DNA from: Acholeplasmataceae bacterium
GTDB lineage: Bacteria; Bacillota_I; Bacilli_A; ML615J-28; CAG-698
DNA length: 64,000 nt
Assembly: GCA_012839485.1 (NCBI GenBank)
Contig: DUNF01000058.1
Coordinates: forward strand, 3,235 to 67,234
Direction: 5' to 3'
Of the stretch, positions 17,054-26,205 are shown piece after piece. The notes beneath the pieces are model-generated. The model was given only the letters and a program-made list of their open reading frames with translations, was not told where the DNA came from and did no database searches. The position numbers and the translations under genes were made by a program. How positions within the stretch are numbered: position 1 is the first letter of the stretch; each line of letters starts with the position of its first letter.

Positions 17054-18020
17054 ACAATTTACTAAAGATCAATTGCCAGCTTTAATAAAGCTTTGGAATG
17101 AAAATGCAACAGGAGAAAATGGGATTTTTAAGCCTTGGACGGAAGAATTATTTACAAATAAATTCTTAAATAATCCACATTTTAAGAATGAAAGTTTAGT
17201 TTTATTATATAAAGAGAATGAGTTAATTGGGGCTGGACAAGCTAATTTTACTAATCAAAATCCAGAAAGTCCTGGTTTTATTACGTTTGTAGTGGTAAAG
17301 AAAGAGTATCAAAGACAAGGATATGGAACGCAAATTTTAGAAAAATTAGAGCAATATTTGAAGGATAATGGCAAAACTTTTGTTCGTTGTTACTTTGGAA
17401 ACCCAACAAATTTAGAATGGTATGTACCTGGATATGATAAACATAACCATCCAGGAGCGCCAGCAGTTGAGTTTAATTCAGCTTATTATTTCCTACTTCT
17501 AAGCTATGGATACAACGCTAATGGACAGTTAGATGCTTTTCATTTAGAGCTTGAAAATTATGAGTTACCAGAGTATGTAGTTAATAAGAAAAAGGAAAAT
17601 GAAAAAGATGGTTATTATATAGATTTCTTTGATGAAGAAAAAGACTATGGTTTAAAAGAATTGTTTGAAGATTTAAATAGTCCTACATGGTTTGAGGAAA
17701 TTGAAAGACAAAGAAAACTTGGCAATTTAAATAAATTATTAGTTGTAAAGAAAGATCATTGTGCTTTAGGTTTTACTGGTCCAATCTTTACTGAACCTTC
17801 AGGAAGAGGTTATCTATCAGGGGTAGGAATTCATTCAAAGGTTAGAGCAAGAGGTTTAGGTAAAACAATGTTTTGCGAGCTTTGTTTGAGGTCAAAAGAA
17901 AATGGGGCTAAATTTATGACTCTATTTACTGGTAGCGATAATAAAGCACGTAATATTTATTTGTATGCAGGGATGAGAATTGTAAAGTCTTTCGCAATTA
18001 TGAGAAAGGATTTTAAATGA
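17043..18020 (+). CDS. Tandem-domain GNAT acetyltransferase
   Basis: 325 residues with two GNAT domains. The first has FVVVKKEYQRQGYGTQILEKLEQYL (residues about 80-105). The second, in the C-terminal half, has GVGIHSKVRARGLGKTMFCELCLRSKENGAKFMTLFTGSDNKARNIYLYAGM. The ATG at 17043 follows AAGGA by seven bases; the upstream TTG at 17025 is less likely. It overlaps the serine hydrolase end by 11 bases. A similar two-domain gene lies at 38253 beside nagZ-nagB. The substrate is unknown. Confidence 0.8.
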   Translation: MKFKQFTKDQLPALIKLWNENATGENGIFKPWTEELFTNKFLNNPHFKNESLVLLYKENELIGAGQANFTNQNPESPGFITFVVVKKEYQRQGYGTQILEKLEQYLKDNGKTFVRCYFGNPTNLEWYVPGYDKHNHPGAPAVEFNSAYYFLLLSYGYNANGQLDAFHLELENYELPEYVVNKKKENEKDGYYIDFFDEEKDYGLKELFEDLNSPTWFEEIERQRKLGNLNKLLVVKKDHCALGFTGPIFTEPSGRGYLSGVGIHSKVRARGLGKTMFCELCLRSKENGAKFMTLFTGSDNKARNIYLYAGMRIVKSFAIMRKDFK

Positions 18021-19300
18021 AAAAAATAAAAAGAGATCTAAAAGAAGGATATGTTACTTATTTTAGAAGCGATGAGCCAGTATTGATTCCTGAAAAAATA
18101 GAAGAAAAAGATGCTTTAAGGGGAGTTTGGGTATCAACTGTAGCTAATATTGATTTACCAAAAATGAAAGATGTAGCAAGCTATAAAAAGCATTTAGATG
18201 ATATTATTAAAACAGTAAAAGAATATAAAATGAATGCAGTTATCTTTCAAGTAAGACCTACTAATGATGCTTTCTATGAATCAGAGTTAAATCCTTGGAG
18301 TGCTTATATTACTGGTGAGCAAGGAAAATATCCTGGTTTTGATGTCTTTGGTTATTTTGTAGAGAAAGCTAAAAAGGCAGGAATTGAAGTTCATGCTTGG
18401 CTTAATCCATATCGTGTTAGTCAAGTTACTTTGGATAAGTTAGAAATGACCAAAGAAAAATTTTTAGCTTCGCTTCCTGATAAAAGTTTTGCTAAGAAAA
18501 ACCCACATTTAGTTATGGAAACTAGCCGTAAAGCTTTAATTTTAGACCCAGCATCAAAAGAAGTTCAAGAATTTGTAAGTGATACAGCTTTAGAGATTGC
18601 CAAAAAATATGATGTTAAAGCTATTCATATGGATGATTATTTCTATCCATATGAAGAATATGTAGATCCTAATGAAGAGAAGAAACAATACCAAGTTGGT
18701 ATTAAAAACAAATCCGATTTTAGAAGGTACAATGTAACTTGTTTGATTAAATTGATGAAAGAAAAGTTAGATACATTAGATCGCAAAGTTGAATTTGGTA
18801 TTAGTCCTTTTGGTATTTATAGAACTAATACTAAATATTCTTCTAAAGAAAGTGCTTGGGAATATGGTTCAAACAATGATGAATCTTGTTTCAATTGTTA
18901 TGAAGGCTTATATGCAGATATCTATTATTGGATGGAAAAAGGTTATATTGACTATGTAGTTCCTCAAGATTACTTTAATTTGGATTATTATAAAGTTTTA
19001 GAAGATGGCAGCGAAAAAGAAATTGTTAAGTATGCTGATTTAGCTAAGTGGTGGAATGAAGCCTCTAAAAAAACAAAAACAAAACTTTATATCGGTATGG
19101 GTTTATATCGTATGGGTGGTACTAATCAATGGGCAAACCCAGATGAAATCAAAAATCAATTGTTATTTAACAGCACTTTAGATTGTGTTTCTGGGGAAAT
19201 TTTCTTTACTTATCACAACTTAACTGATACAGTAGACAAATATCCTGAGGCTCAAAAGTCAATTAAAAGTCTATGGACAAAAGAAGTAAAAAGCATTTAA
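18017..19300 (+). CDS. Glycosyl hydrolase-like family 10 (GHL10/DUF187) protein
   Basis: 427 residues. The GHL10 hallmarks are LRGVWVSTVANIDLP, the barrel strand MNAVIFQVRPTNDAFY, GIEVHAWLNPYRV, IHMDDYFYPY with acidic residues expected at the active site, FGISPFGIY and YVVPQDYF. E. coli DigH, which has this domain, cuts peptide-free peptidoglycan strands. This protein lacks a signal peptide and seems cytoplasmic, so it may act on imported glycans. It begins on the ATGA of the preceding gene and is the last gene before a terminator. Confidence 0.85.
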   Translation: MKKIKRDLKEGYVTYFRSDEPVLIPEKIEEKDALRGVWVSTVANIDLPKMKDVASYKKHLDDIIKTVKEYKMNAVIFQVRPTNDAFYESELNPWSAYITGEQGKYPGFDVFGYFVEKAKKAGIEVHAWLNPYRVSQVTLDKLEMTKEKFLASLPDKSFAKKNPHLVMETSRKALILDPASKEVQEFVSDTALEIAKKYDVKAIHMDDYFYPYEEYVDPNEEKKQYQVGIKNKSDFRRYNVTCLIKLMKEKLDTLDRKVEFGISPFGIYRTNTKYSSKESAWEYGSNNDESCFNCYEGLYADIYYWMEKGYIDYVVPQDYFNLDYYKVLEDGSEKEIVKYADLAKWWNEASKKTKTKLYIGMGLYRMGGTNQWANPDEIKNQLLFNSTLDCVSGEIFFTYHNLTDTVDKYPEAQKSIKSLWTKEVKSI

Positions 19301-19323
19301 AAAGAGCATAAAATGCTCTTTTT
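19297..19323 (+). repeat. 27-base direct repeat, left copy, flanking TA cassette
   Basis: Identical over 27 bases to 19982-20008 and containing the whole terminator hairpin. The two copies are 685 bases apart and bracket the toxin-antitoxin cassette with one terminator per repeat. Confidence 0.85.
19301..19323 (+). terminator. Terminator of the dus-lysA-GHL10 operon (repeat copy 1)
   Basis: AAAGAGCAT-AAA-ATGCTCTTT is followed by T residues. It is part of a 27-base sequence (19297-19323) that is repeated exactly at 19982-20008. Confidence 0.9.
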
Positions 19324-19337
19324 ATTTTAGATAATTG

Positions 19338-19366
19338 TTGCAATTTGTAGTTGTTTGTATTACACT
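19338..19366 (+). promoter_or_regulatory. Promoter of the toxin-antitoxin cassette
   Basis: TTGCAA (19338-19343) and TACACT (19361-19366) have a 17-base spacer. Just downstream GGAAA (19374-19378) and TTTCC (19386-19390) form an inverted repeat that could be an AbrB-type operator. Confidence 0.55.
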
Positions 19367-19412
19367 ATTAGTAGGAAAGTAGGAATTTCCAACAACAAAA
19401 GGAGGAATAAAT

Positions 19413-19682
19413 ATGATTGTTGAATTAAGAAAAAAAGCACAGATTACATTGCCGAAGAAAATTGTAGATCAATTAAATTTGTACGAAGGTGATAAGTTTG
19501 AAATATCTGTAAAAAATGGAATTATAATGCTTGAACCTGTTGCTATTTATCCTAAAGAATATATTGATAAGTTAGCGAAAGAAATTAGGTTACTTAAAGA
19601 GGATTCAAACTATAAAGACAAAGCATTTGATAATGTTGAGGATTTAATAAAGTATTTAAAACAAAGGGATAAAAGTGTATAA
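19413..19682 (+). CDS. AbrB/MazE-type antitoxin
   Basis: 89 residues. The N-terminal half is a swapped-hairpin AbrB/SpoVT DNA-binding domain (VELRKKAQITLPKKIVDQLNLYEGDKFEISVKNGIIML). The acidic/basic C-terminal tail (AKEIRLLKEDSNYKDKAFDNVEDLIKYL) would be the toxin-binding part. Such antitoxins bind their own promoter and neutralise the toxin. AAAGGAGG precedes the ATG, and the end overlaps the toxin frame by eight bases. Confidence 0.85.
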   Translation: MIVELRKKAQITLPKKIVDQLNLYEGDKFEISVKNGIIMLEPVAIYPKEYIDKLAKEIRLLKEDSNYKDKAFDNVEDLIKYLKQRDKSV

Positions 19683-19937
19683 ACTATTATTAACTGAAAA
19701 TTTTGAAAAAGCTTTTAATGACTTAACCAAAAAAGAACAATCGCTATTTTATAAAAAATGAGATTGTTTGTTGAAAACATACTACACCCTTCGTTTAGAA
19801 CTAAAAAACTTCGAGGACAAGAAGATTTGTATGAAAGCAGTATTAATATGGATATAAGAATTATTTGGTATTTTGAAGGAGATGAATTAATTGTCCTTAT
19901 TGATATTGGACATCATGATATATTAAATAAATATTAG
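19675..19937 (+). pseudogene. RelE/YafQ-like toxin, split by a frameshift
   Basis: A GTG-started frame (19675-19761) encodes 28 residues, VYKLLLTENFEKAFNDLTKK then EQSLFYKK, and stops at TGA. An overlapping frame from ATG 19758 to TAG 19937 encodes 59 residues containing HPSFRTKKLRG and NMDIRIIWYFEGDEL, ending in GHHDILNKY; these are RelE-superfamily mRNA interferase features. Joined, they make one toxin of normal length (about 87 residues). The break lies in an A6 run (19753-19758): one extra A, or -1 slippage, would restore the frame. It may be a dead toxin, recoded expression, re-initiation at ATGA, or a sequencing error. Confidence 0.75.
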
Positions 19938-19981
19938 TGTTTTCTAATTAATAAAACTATTTTAAAGTTGAATTATTTTGA

Positions 19982-20008
19982 TTAAAAAGAGCATAAAATG
20001 CTCTTTTT
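19982..20008 (+). repeat. 27-base direct repeat, right copy
   Basis: Exact second copy of 19297-19323, again carrying the terminator hairpin (AAAGAGCAT at 19986-19994 with ATGCTCTTT at 19998-20006). It would terminate the toxin transcript. Confidence 0.85.
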
Positions 20009-20010
20009 TT
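19986..20010 (+). terminator. Terminator after the toxin (repeat copy 2)
   Basis: Same hairpin as at 19301, here with a longer T run. Confidence 0.88.
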
Positions 20011-20023
20011 ATTCAATTTGCCC

Positions 20024-20052
20024 TTGAAAAAAAATGGGTTTTGTAGTATAAT
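20024..20052 (+). promoter_or_regulatory. Sigma-A promoter for the GH20/ABC operon
   Basis: TTGAAA (20024-20029) and a perfect TATAAT (20047-20052) are 17 bases apart, 40 bases before the first gene. No other clear promoter or terminator was seen until 35945. Confidence 0.8.
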
Positions 20053-20091
20053 TTTGTTATATAGTATATAAACTCAAAACGAAAGGAATGA

Positions 20092-21954
20092 TTGAAATTG
20101 TATAAGATTTACCCAAAAGTAAAGTATATTAAATATACGAAAGATGAATTTACAAAGAAAGACAAGTATTCCGTTTTTTTTACTGAAAATTTAGAAAACG
20201 TTTTTACAAACCTAAAGAGTTTTATTAAAGTAAAAAAAACTAGGAAAGTTGGGGATATTAATTTTATCTATGAAAAAGCAAGATCGGTTCAAACTTACAA
20301 ACTTGTTATTGAAAAAGATAAAATTGATGTTTATTACAATGATGCTAGTGGTGCTTATTACGCAAGCCAAACTTTAAAGCAAATTTTTAAATCTGAAAAG
20401 TTAGAAACTGTAGAGATTTGGGATGAACCTAAATTATTAGTTAGAGGATTTACTTTAGATATTAGTCGTAATAAAGTGCCTTCATTAAAGACTATCTATA
20501 AAATCATTGACCTTATGGCTGAGCTAAAGATGAATCATTTTGAGTTATATGTAGAGGGTTTTAGTTATGAGTATGACTTTGCAAGAAAGCATCTATTAGA
20601 AGATGGTTATATTACGAAAGAAGAATATAAATTGATTGAAGATTACTGTTTTGCAAGAGAAATAGATTTTGTTCCTAACCAAAATGGTTTTGGTCATATG
20701 GGACCTTGGCTAGCTACTAAAGAATATAAAGATTTGGCTATTTGTCCTGATGGAGCATTTTATTGGGGAAGACATAGAAGCCCAGTAACATTAGATCCAA
20801 AAGACCCAAGATCAATTCAACTTGTAAGCAAGATGTATGAAGAGATGCTTCCTAACCGAAAATCTAAATATTTCAATATTAACTTTGATGAACCAATGGA
20901 ACTTGGTATGGGGAAGACTAAGGAACTTGTGGAAAAGGAAGGTTTAAGTAATGTTTATTTAGATTATTTAAATCTTGTTTTAGAAGAAGTTAAAAAATAT
21001 AATAAAACACCGATTATGTGGGGGGATGTTTTAATCAAAGACCAGGAAGCTTTGAAGAAACTACCTAAAGATATTATTTTTGTAGACTGGGGATATGATG
21101 CAACTTATAAGTTTTCTGAAACATTAAAAACTTTAGGAACTTTGAATATTAAGTTTGGAGCTGCTCCTGGTACTACAAGTTGGTGTAGCTTTACAGGAAG
21201 AACACAAGACTTTATTGAGAATATTAAAAGTGCTTGTGACAATGTTTATAAATACAATGGTTTAGGTATTTTACTAACTGATTGGGGTGATGCGGGACAC
21301 TTGCAATTACTTCCATCAATTGTAGCACCTTTAGTATTTGCAGGGTTTTATTCTTGGAGCCTGCAAGAAGGTGAAATGCTTAATGTAACTAAGTATTTAA
21401 ACGAAGAAGTATTCCAAGATGAAAAAGGAAATTTTGCCCAAATATTACTTGGTATTGGTAATTATTATCAATTTGAAAATTACTACATTACAAATGCTAC
21501 TTTAACTTTCTTTGGTTATATGTGGGCAGATTATGCTTTAAAGCAAGAAAAGCCATTAGATTATTACTATGAGAAAATTAAAAATAGTGTTATTGAAGAT
21601 GTTAAATATAAAGCATTAGTAGAGTATTTAGAACTATATCGCAAAGGATTAAAAAACACTAAATTAAAGATTAAAGATAAGAAATTAGTTTTAGCTGAAA
21701 TTAATCAAAGTATTGATTTAGTTTTAGTTACAAGATTATTAATGCAAAGCTTTAATCCTAAATTAGATAAAAACAATAAACTTAAATTATTAGAAAAATT
21801 GTTTAAGAATGCAAAGATTTTAGAAAAACAAAAAGAATTATGGCTAGCTAGAAATAAGAAAAGCAATTTAGCTGAGTCAATTGAGATGTTAGAGGCTGTC
21901 TTTAAATTAGGTAAGCTTCACTACAAAGCATTACAAGGAGAAAACTATGAGTAA
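20092..21954 (+). CDS. Family 20 glycoside hydrolase, beta-N-acetylhexosaminidase type
   Basis: 620 residues. An N-terminal GH20b-like domain (about 1-110) is followed by a TIM barrel starting LLVRGFTLDISRNKVPSLKTIYKIIDLMAELKMNHFELY. The catalytic Asp-Glu pair is D266-E267 in NINFDEPMELG. The C-terminal ~150 residues are helical. GH20 enzymes remove terminal beta-linked GlcNAc/GalNAc by substrate-assisted catalysis. There is no signal peptide, so it probably acts on imported oligosaccharides. The start is TTG at 20092 or 20098 (AAAGGA upstream). It overlaps the binding-protein gene by eight bases. Confidence 0.82.
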   Translation: MKLYKIYPKVKYIKYTKDEFTKKDKYSVFFTENLENVFTNLKSFIKVKKTRKVGDINFIYEKARSVQTYKLVIEKDKIDVYYNDASGAYYASQTLKQIFKSEKLETVEIWDEPKLLVRGFTLDISRNKVPSLKTIYKIIDLMAELKMNHFELYVEGFSYEYDFARKHLLEDGYITKEEYKLIEDYCFAREIDFVPNQNGFGHMGPWLATKEYKDLAICPDGAFYWGRHRSPVTLDPKDPRSIQLVSKMYEEMLPNRKSKYFNINFDEPMELGMGKTKELVEKEGLSNVYLDYLNLVLEEVKKYNKTPIMWGDVLIKDQEALKKLPKDIIFVDWGYDATYKFSETLKTLGTLNIKFGAAPGTTSWCSFTGRTQDFIENIKSACDNVYKYNGLGILLTDWGDAGHLQLLPSIVAPLVFAGFYSWSLQEGEMLNVTKYLNEEVFQDEKGNFAQILLGIGNYYQFENYYITNATLTFFGYMWADYALKQEKPLDYYYEKIKNSVIEDVKYKALVEYLELYRKGLKNTKLKIKDKKLVLAEINQSIDLVLVTRLLMQSFNPKLDKNNKLKLLEKLFKNAKILEKQKELWLARNKKSNLAESIEMLEAVFKLGKLHYKALQGENYE

Positions 21955-24900
21955 AAATAAGAAAGAATCTCAAGAAAAAGTTGAAGATGTTCAACAAGTA
22001 GAACAACAAAAAGAAGCAGTAGCAATTGAAGATGTTAAGATAACTACTGTGAACTATGATTTAGTTGATTCAAGCGAAAGTAAGTTAAAGCGTAGAACTA
22101 ATCGCGTGAAGATGATTAAACGAGCAATTTGGCTTACAATTTTAGTTTTAATCATGACTATTTTAGTAGTTTCAATTGTGAAGAGTTTTAGACCCGATAG
22201 AACAACATCTGATTCAACAATCCCAGAAGAATTATATCCAGAAGGTGATTACAATAATTACTTAAGAGCTAAAGCTACAGGTATTACTGATCCTCAAAGG
22301 TTAGAAGTACTGGACTTTGATAAAGATATTAAACCATTACTTGTAATGCCACAAATTGAAAGTATAGCAGTTAATTTAACTACTGGAGTAGCATCACCAG
22401 GATCAATTGATTTTAAATATATAGATGCAGATGATCCATATAGCTCAATTGTTTTACCAAATGGGGAAACAAGAGCTGGATATTATACATCAGAAACAGG
22501 AAGTGTTACTTTTTCTGTTGATGTTCCAGAGGCTGGATTCTATTATTTGAGTTTAGTATATTACGCAGAGAAATCTCGTGATGAAACTTTAAATATTAGA
22601 GAAACTAGTGGTGGAGCTAATATTGAAAGAAAAGTTTTAATTAATGGCCAATTACCATTTGATAGTGCTGGACACATTAGATTTTATAGAATGTGGAAAG
22701 ATAGAGCAGCAATTGTTCAAGACATTAATGGTAATGATATGAAACCATCACAAATGGAAGTATTTGATTTAAGTACAGCTTATGTAAGAGATTATACTGG
22801 TTATGTAATAGAACCATATATGTTCCATTTTAAATCGGGAGCTAATACAATTACTTTTGAGTCTGTTAGAGAAAATATGAGTATTATAGAGTTAAAACTA
22901 GAATCGGTTCCAGCAATTGTTACTTATCAAGATTATTTAAATCAACATCAAGACAAAGCAGAACCAGGTGAAGTAATGTTACAAGTTGAAGGTGAAGATT
23001 CGACAAAACGTTCATCTCCAACTTTATATGCAATTGCTGATCGTACTTCTCCAACAAACACTCCATCGCATCCAGTTAAAGTAACACTAAACTCAATTGG
23101 TGGTACAAAATGGACAGCACCTGGAGATTGGATTGAATGGGAAGTTGATGTAGAAGAAGCAGGAATGTATGAACTTAGCTTTAAGGCTAAACAAAATACA
23201 GCTCGTGGACTTTTCTCTACAAGAAGATTATATATTAATGGTGAAATTCCATTTATTGAAGCTAATAGTTCTAATTTTAATTACAGTACAAATTGGCGAT
23301 TAGTTACGATGGGAAATAGTGAAGAAAACTATAAATTCTATTTCCATGAAGGTATTAATACAATTAGACTAGAATCTACACTTGGGGCTTATGGTAGTCC
23401 TATAAACAAAGTTAGAAATGTAGTTAATAGTTTAAATAATATGTACTTGCAAATTATTTCAATAACTACAGTAAACCCAGACCCATATCAAGAATATCAC
23501 TTATATGGAGACAATGCTCGTATTGTTGGTTTACTAGAATGTTTTGAAGAAAATGCTCAAGAATTAAGAGAAGTATCAGCCTATATTACTGAACTTTCAG
23601 GAGAAAAAGGAAGTTTAGTATCAGTACTAGATACAATGGCAATTCAGCTTGAATCATTTTTAGAAAAGCCAAGAACAATTCAAGAAAGATTAGGAACGTT
23701 TGTTCAAAACTTATCTTCACTTGGAACTTGGATTACTAGTATTCAAGAACAATCACTAACAGTAGAAGCTTTATATGTTTCTAGTAGTGATGCAGAATTA
23801 CCAAAACCAAATGCTGATTGGTTTAGTGATGTTTGGTTTGATATTAAAGCTTTCTTTATGACTTTCTTCTTTGATTATCAATCAATTGGAGTAACAAACG
23901 CTGAAGGTTTTGATAAAGAAATTGAAGTGTGGTTTTTAACTAGTGCTGTTGCCGGTAGGGAACAAGCTAACGCAATGAAGACTTTGTGTGACACAACATT
24001 TGTTAATCAAAAAGGAATTAACGTTATTTTAAAGGTTGTAGATCCGGGAGTATTATTACCGGCTACACTTGCTGGTACAGGTCCAGATGTAGCCTTGAAC
24101 GTTTATAACGGATTACCTGTAAACTATGCTTTAAGAAATGCTGCTTATGATATTACTCAATTTGATGACTTCCGATATGAAGTTACTGAATATGGTGTTA
24201 AGGTATGGCTAGATGGTGAAGCTAATCCAAGATTTGCTGATAGTGCAATGACGCCTTATGCTTTACAAAAGACAGCAGATATTCATGATTTAGAGTTTTA
24301 TGCTTTACCAATCACTCAATCTTTCTTAGTTACTTTCTATCGTAAAGATATTTTCCAAGAAAGAGGTTGGACAGTACCTAAAACTTGGGATGAAGTTACA
24401 AGTTTAGTAACAGAGTTACAAATTTCTAACTTACAGTTCTATTTACCACTAAGTGCAGTTGGAGCATCAGCAGCAGTAAACCAAGTGTTCTCATCAATGT
24501 TATTCCAAAATGGTGGTGATTTCTATACTGAAGATAAAACAGCTACAGCCTTAGATAGCGAAGAAGCAATGCAATCATTTGAAACTTGGGTTAAGTATTA
24601 TACAGATTATTCTTTCCCAACAGCCGCAAGCTTCTTAAATAGATTTAGAACTGGTGAAACTCCAATTGGAGTTGTAGATTATACAATTTTTAACTACTTA
24701 GCTGTATTCGCACCAGAGATTACTGGTAAATGGGGTTTTGCACCGATTCCAGGTGTGAGAAATCCAGAAACAGGTGTTATCAATAACAAAGGTGCATCAA
24801 GTGGAACAGCAGGTATTATTATGAAACAAGCAAAAGATCCTGAGTCTAGTTGGGAATTCTTAAAGTGGGTTACATCAGCCCCAACTCAACTATCATATGC

Positions 24901-25207
24901 TCAGGAATTAGAGTCAATTTTAGGTTCAGCAGCTCGTCATAATACAGCTAATATGGAAGCATTCAAGAGTATGGCTTGGACAGTAGAAGAAAAAGATATT
25001 CTATTATCACAATGGGTTAATACAATTGGTATTCCAGAAGTAGCTGGTGGTTACTATACAGGAAGAAACGTAGAGAATGCCTTTAGAAAAACGATTAACG
25101 AAAAGTTAAATCCTAGAGAAGTACTACTTACCTATGTAGATACTATTAATGCCGAGTTAACAAAGAAAAGAAAAGAATTTGGTTTTATAACTAGAGAGGA
25201 TGAATAA
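21947..25207 (+). CDS. Membrane-anchored ABC solute-binding protein with carbohydrate-binding-like domains
   Basis: 1086 residues. About 60 charged cytoplasmic residues precede one membrane helix (residues about 61-81, AIWLTILVLIMTILVVSIV), so it is anchored by a helix rather than lipid. Two beta-sandwich, CBM6/35-like regions follow (roughly 140-310 and 345-520; 'SGSVTFSVDVPEAGFYYLSLVYY' type strands and GDWIEWEVDVEEAGMYELSFKA). The C-terminal ~420 residues form a family 1 solute-binding protein (GTGPDVALNVYNGLPVNYALRN, YALPITQSFLVTFYRKDIFQERG). It presumably captures an oligosaccharide for the two permeases directly downstream. Confidence 0.82.
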   Translation: MSKNKKESQEKVEDVQQVEQQKEAVAIEDVKITTVNYDLVDSSESKLKRRTNRVKMIKRAIWLTILVLIMTILVVSIVKSFRPDRTTSDSTIPEELYPEGDYNNYLRAKATGITDPQRLEVLDFDKDIKPLLVMPQIESIAVNLTTGVASPGSIDFKYIDADDPYSSIVLPNGETRAGYYTSETGSVTFSVDVPEAGFYYLSLVYYAEKSRDETLNIRETSGGANIERKVLINGQLPFDSAGHIRFYRMWKDRAAIVQDINGNDMKPSQMEVFDLSTAYVRDYTGYVIEPYMFHFKSGANTITFESVRENMSIIELKLESVPAIVTYQDYLNQHQDKAEPGEVMLQVEGEDSTKRSSPTLYAIADRTSPTNTPSHPVKVTLNSIGGTKWTAPGDWIEWEVDVEEAGMYELSFKAKQNTARGLFSTRRLYINGEIPFIEANSSNFNYSTNWRLVTMGNSEENYKFYFHEGINTIRLESTLGAYGSPINKVRNVVNSLNNMYLQIISITTVNPDPYQEYHLYGDNARIVGLLECFEENAQELREVSAYITELSGEKGSLVSVLDTMAIQLESFLEKPRTIQERLGTFVQNLSSLGTWITSIQEQSLTVEALYVSSSDAELPKPNADWFSDVWFDIKAFFMTFFFDYQSIGVTNAEGFDKEIEVWFLTSAVAGREQANAMKTLCDTTFVNQKGINVILKVVDPGVLLPATLAGTGPDVALNVYNGLPVNYALRNAAYDITQFDDFRYEVTEYGVKVWLDGEANPRFADSAMTPYALQKTADIHDLEFYALPITQSFLVTFYRKDIFQERGWTVPKTWDEVTSLVTELQISNLQFYLPLSAVGASAAVNQVFSSMLFQNGGDFYTEDKTATALDSEEAMQSFETWVKYYTDYSFPTAASFLNRFRTGETPIGVVDYTIFNYLAVFAPEITGKWGFAPIPGVRNPETGVINNKGASSGTAGIIMKQAKDPESSWEFLKWVTSAPTQLSYAQELESILGSAARHNTANMEAFKSMAWTVEEKDILLSQWVNTIGIPEVAGGYYTGRNVENAFRKTINEKLNPREVLLTYVDTINAELTKKRKEFGFITREDE

Positions 25208-25209
25208 GT

Positions 25210-26205
25210 ATGGCTGAAAAAGTTATAGCAGATAATCAGGCTATTAAGAAAAGAAGATCTTTTCGTGAGTGGAAAGAAGATACTGCTCGCCGTTTAGATG
25301 TTTGGAGCAGGAAAAAGCCAGCAAGAAGAAAATTTTGGTTAAATAAAACATTATATTTAATGATGGTTCCTTATTTAGCATTATTTTTCTTATTTACTGT
25401 TTTACCTGTTTTAATGAGCTTCTTCTTAAGTTTTACATATTTCAACTTACTTGAAGCTCCAAAATTTATCGGTTGGTCAAACTACTTAACACTATTATTA
25501 GATGATCCAATTTTCATTGTAGCGGTGCAAAATACTTTAATTATTGCGATTATTACTGGGCCACTTGGATATATAATTTCCTTTGTCTTAGCTTGGTTAA
25601 TTAATGAATTACCAGATAAACTAAGAGCATTTATAACTTTAATTTTCTATGCTCCATCTATTTCTGGAGGAGCGATTACAATTTGGAGTTTGATTTTCTC
25701 TAGTGATATTTATGGTTATGCCAATTCTTTCTTAATCAATTGGGGATTTATTAGAGAACCTATTCTTTGGCTTCAAACAGAAAAATACATATTGCCGATT
25801 GTAATTATTGTTCAGCTTTGGATGAGCTTAGGGGTTAACTTCTTAACCTTAATTGCTGGTCTAAAAGGTGTAGACAGATCACAATACGAAGCAGCAGCAG
25901 TTGATGGTGTTAAAAACCGTTGGCAAGAGTTATGGTATATTACTTTACCAAACATGAGACCACAGCTTTTATTTAGTGCTGTGTTGCAAATCTCTGCATC
26001 ACTTGGTGTTGGTGCTGTAACTACTGCTTTAGCTGGTTTCCCTTCAATTAACTATGCCGGTCATACAATTGTAAACCACTTACAAGACTATGGTGGACAA
26101 AGATTTGAGATGGGTTATGCCTCAGCAATTGCCACAATCCTTTTCGTTTCGGCGATAGCATTAAATAAATTAATTAGAAAAATTATTGGAAGGGTGGGAT
26201 CATAA
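25210..26205 (+). CDS. Carbohydrate ABC transporter permease, MalF type
   Basis: 331 residues with six membrane segments after a basic 45-residue N-terminus. The EAA loop that docks the ATPase is YEAAAVDGVKNRWQELWYITLPNM. Family 1 carbohydrate permease features (FLNKTLYLMMVPYLALFFLFTVLPV, FIGWSNY) are clear. It would form the channel with the next gene product. No ATPase gene is in the operon, so a shared MsmX-like ATPase elsewhere is expected. Confidence 0.9.
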   Translation: MAEKVIADNQAIKKRRSFREWKEDTARRLDVWSRKKPARRKFWLNKTLYLMMVPYLALFFLFTVLPVLMSFFLSFTYFNLLEAPKFIGWSNYLTLLLDDPIFIVAVQNTLIIAIITGPLGYIISFVLAWLINELPDKLRAFITLIFYAPSISGGAITIWSLIFSSDIYGYANSFLINWGFIREPILWLQTEKYILPIVIIVQLWMSLGVNFLTLIAGLKGVDRSQYEAAAVDGVKNRWQELWYITLPNMRPQLLFSAVLQISASLGVGAVTTALAGFPSINYAGHTIVNHLQDYGGQRFEMGYASAIATILFVSAIALNKLIRKIIGRVGS

